Shown here in pieces: positions 1-11,072 of a DNA stretch of 64,000 nt. The stretch comes from an uncultured Alistipes sp. (lineage in GTDB: Bacteria; Bacteroidota; Bacteroidia; Bacteroidales; Rikenellaceae), in NCBI GenBank assembly GCA_910584485.1, contig CAJUAV010000001.1, positions 372,001 through 436,000 on the forward strand. Direction: 5' to 3'. The translations under genes were made by a program, and so were the position numbers. The number at the start of each line of letters is the position of its first letter. Positions within the stretch are counted from its first letter, which is position 1. The notes beneath the pieces were generated by a model. The model ran no database searches and was not told where the DNA came from. It was given only the letters and a program-made list of their open reading frames with translations.

Positions 1-420
1 CGCGACACATGACTCGGTTTCGGCTCGCAGCCGAGCGGAGGGAACTGCTACGAGCCGACGCGAGAAGCAGCCCTCCGCCAAGGGGCGGCTGCGGGCTGCC
101 GACGTCTGCGACGTCGAGCCTGCCTGTTCGCCGACGGCGGCAGGAGGGCAACGAGCGACGCGAGACTTGCCGTCCGCCGCAGGGGGCGGCGGCGAACGGC
201 ACGCACATGCGTGCGACCTTGAACAGCAGCTTGCGAAGGAACGAAGCATGCGGGCCTTCAGCGCACGGAGGCTTCGGCCCGCCGATCCCCCACGGGATCG
301 ATGCCTGTTACCTGCGAACAGCTGCAGGCAGCCATTGCTCCGCAAATAGTCGCTCAAAGCCGTCGCCCGCCGATGGCTGCACCCTCGTTCGACCTGCCAA
401 AACACCGAGCCCCCACGCCG
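1..420. repeat. Mosaic hairpin repeat region R1
   Basis: No gene is supported here; the open frames in this stretch are high-GC artefacts. The region consists of three modules that recur in five other gaps of the window. Module A (about 27-115) begins CGCAGCCGAGCGGAGG and ends GGGCTGCC. Module B (about 127-214) runs from GTTCGCCGACGGCGG to GGCGGCGAACGG. Module C (about 228-299) ends GGCTTCGGCCCGCC. Each module is followed by a short perfect hairpin with a different stem: GACGTC-TGC-GACGTC at 101-115, GCACGC-ACAT-GCGTGC at 199-214 and GATCCC-CCAC-GGGATC at 284-299. Positions 300-420 hold only degraded pieces. The region lies on the 3' side of the acyl-CoA ligase gene. Confidence 0.8.
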
Positions 421-425
421 ACCCG

Positions 426-470
426 CAAAAAAAACGAACCGCCGCCCCTCTTCGACAAAGGGGCAGCGGT
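426..470 (-). terminator. Terminator of the acyl-CoA ligase gene
   Basis: The arms ACCGCCGCCCCT (438-449) and AGGGGCAGCGGT (459-470) pair around a short loop. An A-run at 427-434 becomes the U-tract when read on the minus strand, just downstream of the ligase stop codon. Confidence 0.75.
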
Positions 471-496
471 CTTTCGGTTCGTTCTTCAGCACCGCG

Positions 497-2170
497 TCAG
501 CAGTTCACCGAATCCTCGCCGTTGCGGATCTTGTTCAGGTTCTTCAGGTTGTTGTAAAGGAAGCGGCGAATCTTCATCGAAGGCGTTTTGATGAAATCCT
601 CCTTCAGCTCGATCACCTCCGAAAGGTGCGAGAAACGATTCACCTTCTCGTTTACATACTCCTTGATCTCGGCGCAAAGTTGCTCGCTTTTCGCCTCGAT
701 CGCCTCCTGATGCGTTTTCCAGGTACTGCGCCAGTCGGCGATCGACCGTTCGAGCTGCTCGTGGTTGAAATGCACGAATGCCACCAGCCGATGCCCCTCC
801 TGCTCCGTCACGAGCGCCTCCTCGATGCAGACATGCGTATTGAGCACGCTCTCGATATCCTCGGGATAGATATTCTCGCCGCCCGGGCCCAGAATCATGT
901 TCTTCAGACGCCCTTTGATCGAGAGACGACCGTTCGCGTCCAATTCGCCCAGATCGCCCGTATGGAACCAGCCGTCGGCATCGATCACCTCGGCCGTCGC
1001 TTCGGGATTCTTGTAATACCCCTTCATGAGGCAGGGGGTACGGGCGACCAGTTCGCCCTGATGCGTCTCGGGGTTGATGTTCACCAGGCGCAGCTCCACC
1101 CCGGGAGCCGCAGGTCCCGTCGTGCCGAGGGCCACGTTATCGGGCACGGCGCCCGCCAGCAGCGGCGCCGTCTCCGTCAGGCCGTAACCAATGGCGTAGG
1201 GCATGCCCGATTCGAGCAGGAATCGTTCGGTCATCGTATCGAGCTTCGCGCCGCCGATGCCGAGGAAGCGCAGGCAGCCGCCGAAGACCCCGAAGAGTTT
1301 GCGCCCTGCAATGCGGTGCAGCAGACGGCGCACGGGCGACAGCGCATAGAGCGAACGCATCACCTTGTTCGAGGTGAATTTCGCCAGCACCTGCGAGCGA
1401 TAGATCTTGTCGATCACCAGCGGCACGATGAGCATGATCGTCGGGCGCACGCGACGCATCGCAGGCACGAGGGCCGACGCTGCGGGCGGACGATCGAGGT
1501 AAAAGACCCGAGCCCCTTCGGCGAAGGGATAGATCAGCCCGATCGAACACTCGTAGACGTGCGACAGCGGCAGCACCGAGAGGAAACGATCCTCGGCATG
1601 GATCGGGAAGAAGCCGCGGCAGAGGTCAAGGTGCGCCACCAGCGCACGGTGCGAAAGCATCACCCCCTTGGGCGACGAGGTGGTGCCCGAGGTATAGATC
1701 AGGGCGGCCACGTCGTCGGGCTGCGGGATCGCCTTCGATCCCGGCTCTTCGACGCGCTGCGTCAGCACTTTGAGATTCTTCGTGCGGATGACGATGTTCA
1801 GGCGGTCGATCGTCTCCTTGAGCAGCGTTCCGTAGAGCTTGTCGGAGACGAGCAGCGCCTTCGCCTCGGCATGTTCGAGGATCTTGTCGACCTCCTCGCC
1901 CGAGAAACCGGGCAGGATCGGCACGATCACCATGCCCGCCGAGACGACGGCGAAATAGGAGACGCCCCAGTTGGGCATGCTGCTGCTGAAGAGCGCCACC
2001 TTGTCGCCCGCATGCAGGCCCGCCGAAAGCAGCATTTCCTGAATGCGGTTCATGCGGTCGGCCGCCTCGCGGTAGGTTACATCCTCCCCGTCGAGCATCG
2101 TGTAAGCGATGCGGTCGGCATGACGCTCGGTGCTTTGGCGAACCAACTCGTAGAAAGTTTGAATAGCCAT
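497..2170 (-). CDS. Long-chain acyl-CoA synthetase (AMP-forming)
   Basis: This 557-residue protein activates fatty acids to acyl-CoA through an acyl-adenylate, feeding lipid metabolism in the cytoplasm or at the inner membrane. It shows the ANL superfamily signatures in order: the phosphate-binding loop YTSGTTSSPKG (about 159-169), GYGLTET (about 328-334), GWFHTGDLG (about 400-408) and the hinge region GRLKNMIL followed by GGENIYPEDIE. The length matches bacterial FadD-type ligases. I start it at the ATG at 2170; the frame stays open six bases further to a TTG, which is less likely. The leader sequence just before the ATG is identical to that of the phosphoesterase gene at 5907. It is monocistronic, and queG diverges from it. 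The exact chain-length preference cannot be read from the sequence. Confidence 0.9.
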   Translation of the reverse strand: MAIQTFYELVRQSTERHADRIAYTMLDGEDVTYREAADRMNRIQEMLLSAGLHAGDKVALFSSSMPNWGVSYFAVVSAGMVIVPILPGFSGEEVDKILEHAEAKALLVSDKLYGTLLKETIDRLNIVIRTKNLKVLTQRVEEPGSKAIPQPDDVAALIYTSGTTSSPKGVMLSHRALVAHLDLCRGFFPIHAEDRFLSVLPLSHVYECSIGLIYPFAEGARVFYLDRPPAASALVPAMRRVRPTIMLIVPLVIDKIYRSQVLAKFTSNKVMRSLYALSPVRRLLHRIAGRKLFGVFGGCLRFLGIGGAKLDTMTERFLLESGMPYAIGYGLTETAPLLAGAVPDNVALGTTGPAAPGVELRLVNINPETHQGELVARTPCLMKGYYKNPEATAEVIDADGWFHTGDLGELDANGRLSIKGRLKNMILGPGGENIYPEDIESVLNTHVCIEEALVTEQEGHRLVAFVHFNHEQLERSIADWRSTWKTHQEAIEAKSEQLCAEIKEYVNEKVNRFSHLSEVIELKEDFIKTPSMKIRRFLYNNLKNLNKIRNGEDSVNC

Positions 2171-2513
2171 CTTCAAATTCGTTTTGTCCGTATATGAAAC
2201 GTATTCGACGCCGTAAAAGTACGAAAAAGCGACGAAACAACCAATTTTTCGGTAAAACAGTCATCCTGCAGTCCTGTTGCCGCAGCGGGTTCCTGCTCGA
2301 ACGATTGTGCGCAATCGTTTTGAAAAGTCCCCGCAAATACCTATTTTCGTCGCGACGATCGGATCGTTCCGCAACCGATTTCATTCGGTGCGACACGAAG
2401 ATCGGACAATTTCGCGAAAAGGGCAAAAATTTGGGATAAACAGGCTTTTGCGGGGAGAAAAACGAATATTCGGGGTGAAAATCCCCGATACGGGGTGAAA
2501 TTCTTAACGAAAA
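2171..2513. promoter_or_regulatory. Divergent gap with a direct repeat before queG
   Basis: This 343-base gap separates the divergent acyl-CoA ligase and queG genes and must hold both promoters. I see no clean TAnnTTTG box for queG. A direct repeat CGGGGTGAAA occurs at 2471-2480 and 2491-2500, spaced 20 bases start to start (about two helical turns). The first copy also pairs with the ATCCCC between the repeats. This could be a dimeric operator or a leader hairpin; nothing identifies the ligand. Confidence 0.3.
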
Positions 2514-3419
2514 ATGCTTTCGGGAGAGCTCATACGAGAGGAGGCGCGCGCGGTCGGATTCGATCTGTGCGGACTTGCGCCGTGCCGTCCGATGGAGGCC
2601 GACGAGGCCCGATTCCGTGATTGGCTCGCCGAGGGACGCCACGCATCGCTCGCCTATCTCGAACGAAATACCGACAAACGGTTCGATCCCGCACGGCTCG
2701 TCGAAGGCGCGCGCACGGCGGTCGTCTGTGCCGTGGGCTACAAAAACGCCGTCAGCGAAGGCTACCCCGCCGCCTGCCGCACGAAGATCGCCTCCTATGC
2801 CTGCAATCGGGATTACCATACGACGTTGCGCGAAATGCTGCGGCGCCTCTTCGAACGCATTCGGATCGCCCACCCGACCGTCGGCGGGCGCGCCTTCGTC
2901 GATTCGGCTCCGCTCTGCGAAAAACGACTCGCCGTCGCGGCGGGGCTCGGCTGGATCGGACGACAATCGCTGCTCGTCACCCCGACGCTGGGCAGCTTCG
3001 TGGTGCTGGGCGAACTGCTTCTGACCGAGGAGGCCGACCGTTACGACACCCCCTTCGAGGGGTCGCGCTGCGGCACGTGTCGCGCCTGCATCGACCAGTG
3101 CCCCGCGGGAGCGATCGGCGAGGATCGGATGATCGACGCGCGCCGCTGCATCGCGTGCCGCACGATCGAACGGGGAGAAGGCGCATGCAGCGGACTCGAC
3201 GGCTGGATCTTCGGCTGCGATATCTGCCAGCAGGTATGTCCCTACAATCGGCGGGCGCCGCAGCACCGCCATCCCGCTTTCGACCCGTTGTTCGATCCGC
3301 GGACGATGGACGCCGACGCCTGGCGGGCCTTGGACGAGGCGGCTTTCGAGCAGCGGTTCGGCGCCACGCCGCTGGCCCGAAGCGGATTGAAGCGGATTCA
3401 GGAGCAAATCGAGGAATAA
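2514..3419 (+). CDS. queG: Epoxyqueuosine reductase QueG
   Basis: QueG reduces epoxyqueuosine to queuosine in tRNA, the last step of Q34 formation, using cobalamin and two [4Fe-4S] clusters. The 301-residue protein has the conserved Asp in FVDSAPLCEK (D130), which is the proposed catalytic acid in this family. A ferredoxin-like cluster motif CGTCRACIDQCP (C186, C189, C192, C196) is followed by a second set of cysteines around CIAC and FGCDICQQVCPYN (C235, C238, C242). It is slightly short compared with proteobacterial QueG because the C-terminal HEAT extension is missing, which is common in Bacteroidetes. It stands alone, with a repeat-rich region downstream. The cobalamin dependence links it loosely to the corrinoid genes at the far end of the window. 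Confidence 0.93.
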   Translation: MLSGELIREEARAVGFDLCGLAPCRPMEADEARFRDWLAEGRHASLAYLERNTDKRFDPARLVEGARTAVVCAVGYKNAVSEGYPAACRTKIASYACNRDYHTTLREMLRRLFERIRIAHPTVGGRAFVDSAPLCEKRLAVAAGLGWIGRQSLLVTPTLGSFVVLGELLLTEEADRYDTPFEGSRCGTCRACIDQCPAGAIGEDRMIDARRCIACRTIERGEGACSGLDGWIFGCDICQQVCPYNRRAPQHRHPAFDPLFDPRTMDADAWRALDEAAFEQRFGATPLARSGLKRIQEQIEE

Positions 3420-3529
3420 AACGAACGCCGCAGGACTTTTGTAGGAAGGGCGCCGTTGTCGGGCGAGGCGAAACGGAATGCGTTTTGGGATAGGACCGCC
3501 GTAGCTGCGCTCGCTTTTTCAGAGTGCAG

Positions 3530-4470
3530 CCGAGCGGATAGAGGGAGCAGCTGCGAGCCTTCGGAGCGTTGCAAGCTACTGGCCATGGAGTCCTTCATGC
3601 CGAGTGCTCCGCTCGGCTGCGGATAAATAGGATACATCGCGCGTCAGCGCGTGCCGTTCGCCGCCCCCCCCGCGGCAGACGGCAATCTCGCGTCGAGCCG
3701 CTCGAAATGCCTCCTGCCGCCGGCGGCGAACTCGGGAAATTCGATGGCGGATGCCATCAGCGGGCCGCAGCTTCGCCTCGCGAAGGCCCGCATGGGGCGT
3801 CCCTTCGCAAGCTTCGGCCCGAGGCAGGTTCCTCTTACTCGCGCTGCGGACGAAATCGGATGATCGTGCGTAAGCGGGTATTGTTCGCCGCCGTCTCCCT
3901 GCGGAGTTCGGCAGGTTTGCGTCAGGCCGCTCACAGCCGCCGTCGGTGAACGTTGTCACCCGACAGCGCACAGGAGCAACCATCCGCCAGGGGGCAGCAG
4001 CCATCCGCCGCGCTGACGCGCGAAATTTCGCTCGAGTCGAAGCCTGCAGAGCGCACGCATGCTTGCCAAAGCTGCGGGCCTCCGCGTGCGGAGGCTTCGG
4101 CCCGCCGCACTTACGTGCGATTTCCCGTTCTGCCCGCAGCCGAGCGGAGAGACTTGCGACGAGCTGTGCGAGAAGCAGCCCTCCGCCAGGGGACGGCTGC
4201 GGGCTGCCGACGTCTCCGACGTCGAGTTCACCACAGGCGCAGCCCATCGCGCAATCTGGATGCGCGCGGCTGTCGGCTGTCTCCGGTCGTTCGATTTTAC
4301 GCGGGGACAGTCTGCAGAGGATTAGCACGAGCGGCCCGCCGATCCCTCACGGGATCGATAACCATACGCACCCATTCCTGCTCAAACACAACAGCCGCTG
4401 CGGCCCGCCGACCTCTGCGAGGTCGCTCCGCACGAGGCGGACGGCCGACCGCAAGCCGACCGCAAAGCAC
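3530..4470. repeat. Mosaic hairpin repeat region R2
   Basis: This 1-kb gap between convergent genes (queG and the phosphoesterase) contains no gene. The left half (about 3600-3960) carries modules in reverse orientation, the right half in forward orientation. Variable hairpins are: CGCGC-GTCA-GCGCG at 3638-3651, GATGGC-GGAT-GCCATC at 3743-3758, CGCGC-TGAC-GCGCG at 4009-4022, CGCAC-TTAC-GTGCG at 4106-4119, GACGTC-TCC-GACGTC at 4209-4223, GATCCC-TCAC-GGGATC at 4341-4356 and GACCTC-TGC-GAGGTC at 4410-4424. Module A copies start near 3527 (partial) and 4135. A module B copy runs in reverse over about 3635-3731. Module C copies end before 4106, 4341 and 4410. Confidence 0.8.
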
Positions 4471-4473
4471 CCT

Positions 4474-5907
4474 CTATTCGCCGCAGGCAACCAGGCGCCA
4501 AACCTCGTTGTACGCGCGATTATCGGGCGTGACGGGGCCGCGCCGCAGCGCCTCCAACATCAAATCCGTCAACAGCCAGGGTTCGATGCGCCCCTCTTCA
4601 TAGGTCAGATCCTTGTAATTCCGAAAGACATAATCGCTGATCGCCACGCGATACGGCCGTCCCTCGACCAGCGTCGGGAAACGGACGTCGATCGCCTTGC
4701 CCGTCGCCGAATCCACGATGATCGTATAGGGGGTCGTCGAAAGCAGGTCGATGCGGCTGCCCTCGCGCGTCGGTTCGTTGTATTTGGTGCGGATCATGCG
4801 CCGCATCTGCGCGGGCGTCATCGTCAGCGTCGCCACATGCGACGAGAAGGGTTCCAGATCATAGACGGGCGCCTGTCCCACGCCCCCTGCGGCCAGCGTA
4901 TCGAGCCGCACGCCGCCGTAATGGTAAAAGCCGACGTCGGCCCCCGTCTTCGCCCGCGAAAGCTCGACGAACCAGTTGGCCAGGCCGACGTGCGAAGCTC
5001 CCGCCGTGAAGCGCCCCACGGGACGGTTCAGCTCGGGATCGGCGTAGTAGCGGTCGACGGCCGCCTGCATCGCCGAATCGGGAGCGAAACGGTCGATCGG
5101 CACGTTCTCGTACTCCACCGCCAGCACCTTGCGCCCCTTCAGGCGGATCTTCGTGACGCCGATATTCCGCAAATCCTTATAAGTCTGCGTCAGTTGGGTG
5201 CCGCAAACGACCGTGTCGCGCAGTTTGTGCGTATGGCCGCCGATCACCAGATCGTAGCGCGACTCGCGCGCGAGCAGCTCCGCATCGCGGTCGTCGCCCA
5301 TGTGCGACAGCAGCACCAGCACGTCCACCCGTCGGCGCAGCGCATCGGCCGCCGCGACGGCAGCCTGCTGCGGATCGGGGAACCGCAGCCCCGCGAAGCT
5401 CGAAGCGTTGCCCGCGGGATGGCCCGGACCCTCGTAGTTGGTCACCACTCCCACGATGCCGACCTTCACCCCCGCACGCTCGACGATCCGCCACGGCGCT
5501 ACGGCAGGAAATGTGCAGGTATCGCTGACGAGGTTGGCGCAAAGTATCGGGAAGCGGGCCACCGAATCGATCACGCCGCCCAGGTAGGCCTGTCCGTGGT
5601 CGAACTCGTGGTTGCCGAGCGTCGCCGCATCGTAGCGCAGCGCGTTCATCAGCTCGACGATCGGCCGCCCGGGTTCGGCCACCCGATCGACGTAGGCATT
5701 GCCCGTCCAGCGGTCGCCCGCATCGACGAGCAGCACGCGGTCGGTCGTGTCGCGGCACGCCCCCACGGCCGTCGCCAGCTGCGGCAGGCGCTGGATCTTG
5801 CCGTGCAGGTCGTTCGTCGAGAGGATCACCAGCGTTCGTTCGCCGCGATCGGCACAGGCCGTCGCCATCGCCGCAAGCAGCAGAGCCGTCAAAAGCACGT
5901 TTTTCAT
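4474..5907 (-). CDS. 5'-nucleotidase/2',3'-cyclic phosphodiesterase family lipoprotein
   Basis: This 477-residue secreted protein belongs to the UshA-type metallophosphoesterases, which remove phosphate from nucleotides or related phosphoesters in the periplasm. The N terminus is a lipoprotein-like signal (hydrophobic stretch ending ATAC). Metal-binding motifs follow: STNDLHG, DAGDRWTG, GNHEFDHG and GHTHK. A C-terminal 5'-nucleotidase domain starts near the middle (about residue 290 onward). The ATG at 5907 is chosen because the codons before it are TTG and AAG. A TAAATTTG box on the minus strand (5943-5950) lies upstream. The neighbouring kinase gene diverges from it, so a nucleotide-salvage pairing is possible but unproven. 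Substrate specificity cannot be called. Confidence 0.88.
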   Translation of the reverse strand: MKNVLLTALLLAAMATACADRGERTLVILSTNDLHGKIQRLPQLATAVGACRDTTDRVLLVDAGDRWTGNAYVDRVAEPGRPIVELMNALRYDAATLGNHEFDHGQAYLGGVIDSVARFPILCANLVSDTCTFPAVAPWRIVERAGVKVGIVGVVTNYEGPGHPAGNASSFAGLRFPDPQQAAVAAADALRRRVDVLVLLSHMGDDRDAELLARESRYDLVIGGHTHKLRDTVVCGTQLTQTYKDLRNIGVTKIRLKGRKVLAVEYENVPIDRFAPDSAMQAAVDRYYADPELNRPVGRFTAGASHVGLANWFVELSRAKTGADVGFYHYGGVRLDTLAAGGVGQAPVYDLEPFSSHVATLTMTPAQMRRMIRTKYNEPTREGSRIDLLSTTPYTIIVDSATGKAIDVRFPTLVEGRPYRVAISDYVFRNYKDLTYEEGRIEPWLLTDLMLEALRRGPVTPDNRAYNEVWRLVACGE

Positions 5908-5942
5908 CTTCAAATTCGGTTTAAGCGGGTCGGATTGCTTGG

Positions 5943-5950
5943 CAAATTTA
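5943..5950 (-). promoter_or_regulatory. -7 box for the phosphoesterase gene
   Basis: On the minus strand this reads TAAATTTG, an exact match to the Bacteroidetes primary sigma -7 consensus TAnnTTTG, about 36 bases before the ATG at 5907. Confidence 0.6.
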
Positions 5951-5961
5951 GAAATAATTTC

Positions 5962-5969
5962 TATCTTTC
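5962..5969 (+). promoter_or_regulatory. Candidate -7 box for the nucleoside kinase gene
   Basis: TATCTTTC differs from TAnnTTTG only at the last base and lies 22 bases before the ATG at 5992. It is back to back with the minus-strand box at 5943. Confidence 0.4.
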
Positions 5970-5991
5970 ACGAGAGAAACACGAAAAAACC

Positions 5992-7662
5992 ATGTCCGAA
6001 AAAATCGCCCTCTACTGTCAGAATACCGCCTCGACGATCGAGGTCGAAATGGGCCGTTCGCTGCTGTCGATCGCCCGCGAAATCCCCAGCGGCAGCTACC
6101 CCTATCTGGCCGCCACGGTCAACAACCGCATCAAGGAGCTCGACTACCGCGTCTACTCCCCCGTCACGGTCCGTTTCATCGACATCACCTCCTTCGCAGG
6201 CATCCGCGTGTTGCAGCGCACCGCCTGGTTCATCCTCCAGAAAGCCCTCTGCGACCTCTATCCCGGGCTGACGCTTCACATCCGTCACTCGATGAGCAGC
6301 GGCGGCTTCTACTGCGAAACGGACGGCCACGACGAATTTTCGCAGGAGGAAACCCGCGCGATCGCCGCCCGCATGCGCGAAATCGTCGACGCCGACCTGC
6401 CCATCCGACGCTGCAAACGGCTTACGAGCGAGGTGCGCGAACAATTCGGCCGGCTCGGTTTCGCCGACAAGATCGAGCTGCTCGAAACGCGGCCGCGGCT
6501 CTACAGCGTCATCTACACCCTCGGCGACACGGCGGGCTATTTCTACGGTGCGCTCGCCCCCTCGACGCGCTACCTCGAACGGTTCGACATCGAACCCTAT
6601 TACAACGGATTTCTCCTGCTGCTGCCCCAGCGCACCGCGCCCGACACGCTGCTGCGCGACGTACGGCAGGAGAAGGTCTTCGACATCTTCCGCGAATACC
6701 AGTCGTGGGTGCGGATGATGGGCGTGCCGACCGTCGGCGCCATCAACCGCCGCATCATGGAACGCGACGGAGGCGGCATGATCAAGGTGGCCGAGGCCTT
6801 CCACGAACGCAAATTCGCCCGCATCGCCGACGAAATCCTCGAAGCGAACCTCGCACGAGGCACCCGCATGGTCCTCATCTCGGGCCCCTCGTCGAGCGGC
6901 AAGACCACCTCGGCCAAACGCTTGAGCATCCAGCTCGGCGTGCTGGGGCTGAAACCCGTTCTCATCTCGCTCGACGACTATTTCGTCGACCGCGAAAAGA
7001 CCCCGCTCGATGCGGACGGCCAATACGACTACGAAGCCCTCGAAGCGATCGACATCGCCCTCTTCAACGACCACCTGCAACGCCTCATGCGGGGCGAGAG
7101 CGTCGAAATTCCGCGCTACGACTTCATCACGGGGCGCCGCACGCGGCGGGGCGAGGCGCTGACGCTCGACGAGCGTTCGATCCTCATCATCGAAGGGATC
7201 CACGGCCTCAACCCGCGCCTGACGCCGAGTATCCCCGACTCGCAGAAATTCCGCATCTACATCTCGTGTTTCACGTCGGTCGCGATGGACAACATTTCGC
7301 GCATCGCCACGACCGACAACCGCCTGCTGCGCCGCCTGATCCGCGACGCCCGCACGCGCGGCAGCGACGCCGTGGCGACCCTCGCACGGTGGGGCTCGGT
7401 GCGCCGCGGCGAGGAGAAGCACATCTTCCCCTATCAGGAGAACGCCGACGTGATGCTGAATTCGGCGCTCTTCTACGAGCTGTCCGTGCTGCGCCCCTAT
7501 GCCGAACCGCTGCTGCGCGAGGTGCCCGACACGATCCCCGAATACGACGAGGCGCGGCGCATGCTCAAATTCCTCGACAACTTCGTGCCGATGACCCCCG
7601 ACGAGATTCCGCCGACCTCGATTCTGCGCGAGTTTATCGGAGGGAGCTCGTTCGGAGAGTAG
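5992..7662 (+). CDS. Nucleoside kinase (uridine kinase-like) with ThrRS-like N-terminal region
   Basis: This 556-residue protein pairs an N-terminal region resembling the TGS and editing-type domains of threonyl-tRNA synthetase (roughly 1-270) with a C-terminal P-loop kinase of the uridine kinase/phosphoribulokinase family. The Walker A motif GPSSSGKTT is at residues 298-306, and the kinase lid region with RIATTDNRLLRRLIRDARTR follows near 440-460. Such fusions are common in Bacteroidetes and are annotated as nucleoside kinases; phosphorylation of a nucleoside is therefore likely, but the role of the tRNA-synthetase-like part is not known to me. The frame is open for about 2 kb upstream, through the repeat region and antisense to the phosphoesterase. 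The ATG at 5992 is preferred because the protein family begins there and a promoter-like box is just upstream. Confidence 0.85.
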   Translation: MSEKIALYCQNTASTIEVEMGRSLLSIAREIPSGSYPYLAATVNNRIKELDYRVYSPVTVRFIDITSFAGIRVLQRTAWFILQKALCDLYPGLTLHIRHSMSSGGFYCETDGHDEFSQEETRAIAARMREIVDADLPIRRCKRLTSEVREQFGRLGFADKIELLETRPRLYSVIYTLGDTAGYFYGALAPSTRYLERFDIEPYYNGFLLLLPQRTAPDTLLRDVRQEKVFDIFREYQSWVRMMGVPTVGAINRRIMERDGGGMIKVAEAFHERKFARIADEILEANLARGTRMVLISGPSSSGKTTSAKRLSIQLGVLGLKPVLISLDDYFVDREKTPLDADGQYDYEALEAIDIALFNDHLQRLMRGESVEIPRYDFITGRRTRRGEALTLDERSILIIEGIHGLNPRLTPSIPDSQKFRIYISCFTSVAMDNISRIATTDNRLLRRLIRDARTRGSDAVATLARWGSVRRGEEKHIFPYQENADVMLNSALFYELSVLRPYAEPLLREVPDTIPEYDEARRMLKFLDNFVPMTPDEIPPTSILREFIGGSSFGE

Positions 7663-7679
7663 CGGTGGGAATGAAAAAT

Positions 7680-8030
7680 GGGGCAGAGCTTGCGAAGCGC
7701 GCGCACTCGTAAGAGCTGCGGGCCTAAAGCGGGGCAAAGCTGCGGCCCGCCGACGTCTGCGACGTCGAACCGACGGATTGCCACACATACATTTCGGCAG
7801 TTCGCCGACGGCGGCAGGAGGGCAACGAGCGACGCGAGGTCTGCCGTCCGCCGCAGGGGGCGGCGGCGAACGGCACGCGCTGACGCGCGAATTTTCGTTC
7901 GGGTCGAAGCCTGCGGAGCGCACGCATTCCGTTCTGCCCGCAGCCGAACGGAGGCAGCATCGAGCCTGCGGCGAGTGGCAGTCCTCCGCCAGGGGGCGGC
8001 TGCGGGCTGCCGCGCTTGCAGCGCGAAACC
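7680..8030. repeat. Mosaic hairpin repeat region R3
   Basis: This gap lies between the kinase gene and gcvP, both on the plus strand, and holds no gene. Module C (about 7690-7751) leads into hairpin GACGTC-TGC-GACGTC at 7752-7766. Module B (about 7799-7875) leads into CGCGC-TGAC-GCGCG at 7876-7889. Module A (about 7940-8010) leads into CGCGCT-TGC-AGCGCG at 8011-8025. All modules are in forward orientation. The gcvP promoter lies downstream of the repeats, so the repeats probably sit in the 3' region of the kinase transcript. Confidence 0.78.
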
Positions 8031-8113
8031 TGCGGAATCAGAACACGCCGCCCGGCCCCAACGCTTTCGTAACAAAATTTCCCGCGAAAGCCGCTTACTT
8101 GAAAATAAAAAAG

Positions 8114-8121
8114 TATTTTTG
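8114..8121 (+). promoter_or_regulatory. -7 box for gcvP
   Basis: TATTTTTG matches TAnnTTTG exactly and lies in an AT-rich island 41 bases before the gcvP ATG. Confidence 0.6.
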
Positions 8122-8161
8122 TCTTTCGAAACGCAAACAAACACAACTACCCTATACTCCG

Positions 8162-10990
<2,829 letters not shown>

Positions 10991-11003
10991 CGGCGGCGAA
11001 TCG

Positions 11004-11044
11004 ACGAAGCGGGACGGCACTTTTTGTCGTCCCGTTTCGTTTTT
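11004..11044 (+). terminator. gcvP terminator
   Basis: Arms ACGAAGCGGGACG (11004-11016) and CGTCCCGTTTCGT (11028-11040) form a 13-bp stem with one G-U pair, followed by T residues at 11040-11044. Confidence 0.85.
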
Positions 11045-11059
11045 CATGCGATAAATGCC

Positions 11060-11067
11060 TATATTTG
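11060..11067 (+). promoter_or_regulatory. -7 box of the structured RNA
   Basis: TATATTTG is an exact TAnnTTTG match. Transcription would begin near 11073, upstream of a three-codon frame (ATG AAA CAG TAG, 11092-11103) and of the nested hairpin that follows. Confidence 0.6.
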
Positions 11068-11072
11068 CCTAC

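Noticed and set aside
9..591. Overlapping open frames in the first 600 bases
   Set aside because: They translate the mosaic repeats into Arg/Ala/Pro-rich sequence, and the same peptides recur in other repeat regions in several frames, as expected for high-GC non-coding DNA.
4009..4424. Integron attC sites, because of variable hairpins between constant ends
   Set aside because: No integrase, no GTTRRRY core sites and no gene cassettes between the hairpins are present.
3946..5991. Open frame of about 680 codons continuous with the nucleoside kinase
   Set aside because: It runs through mosaic repeat DNA and antisense to the phosphoesterase gene, has Arg/Pro-rich non-protein composition, and the kinase family starts at the ATG at 5992.
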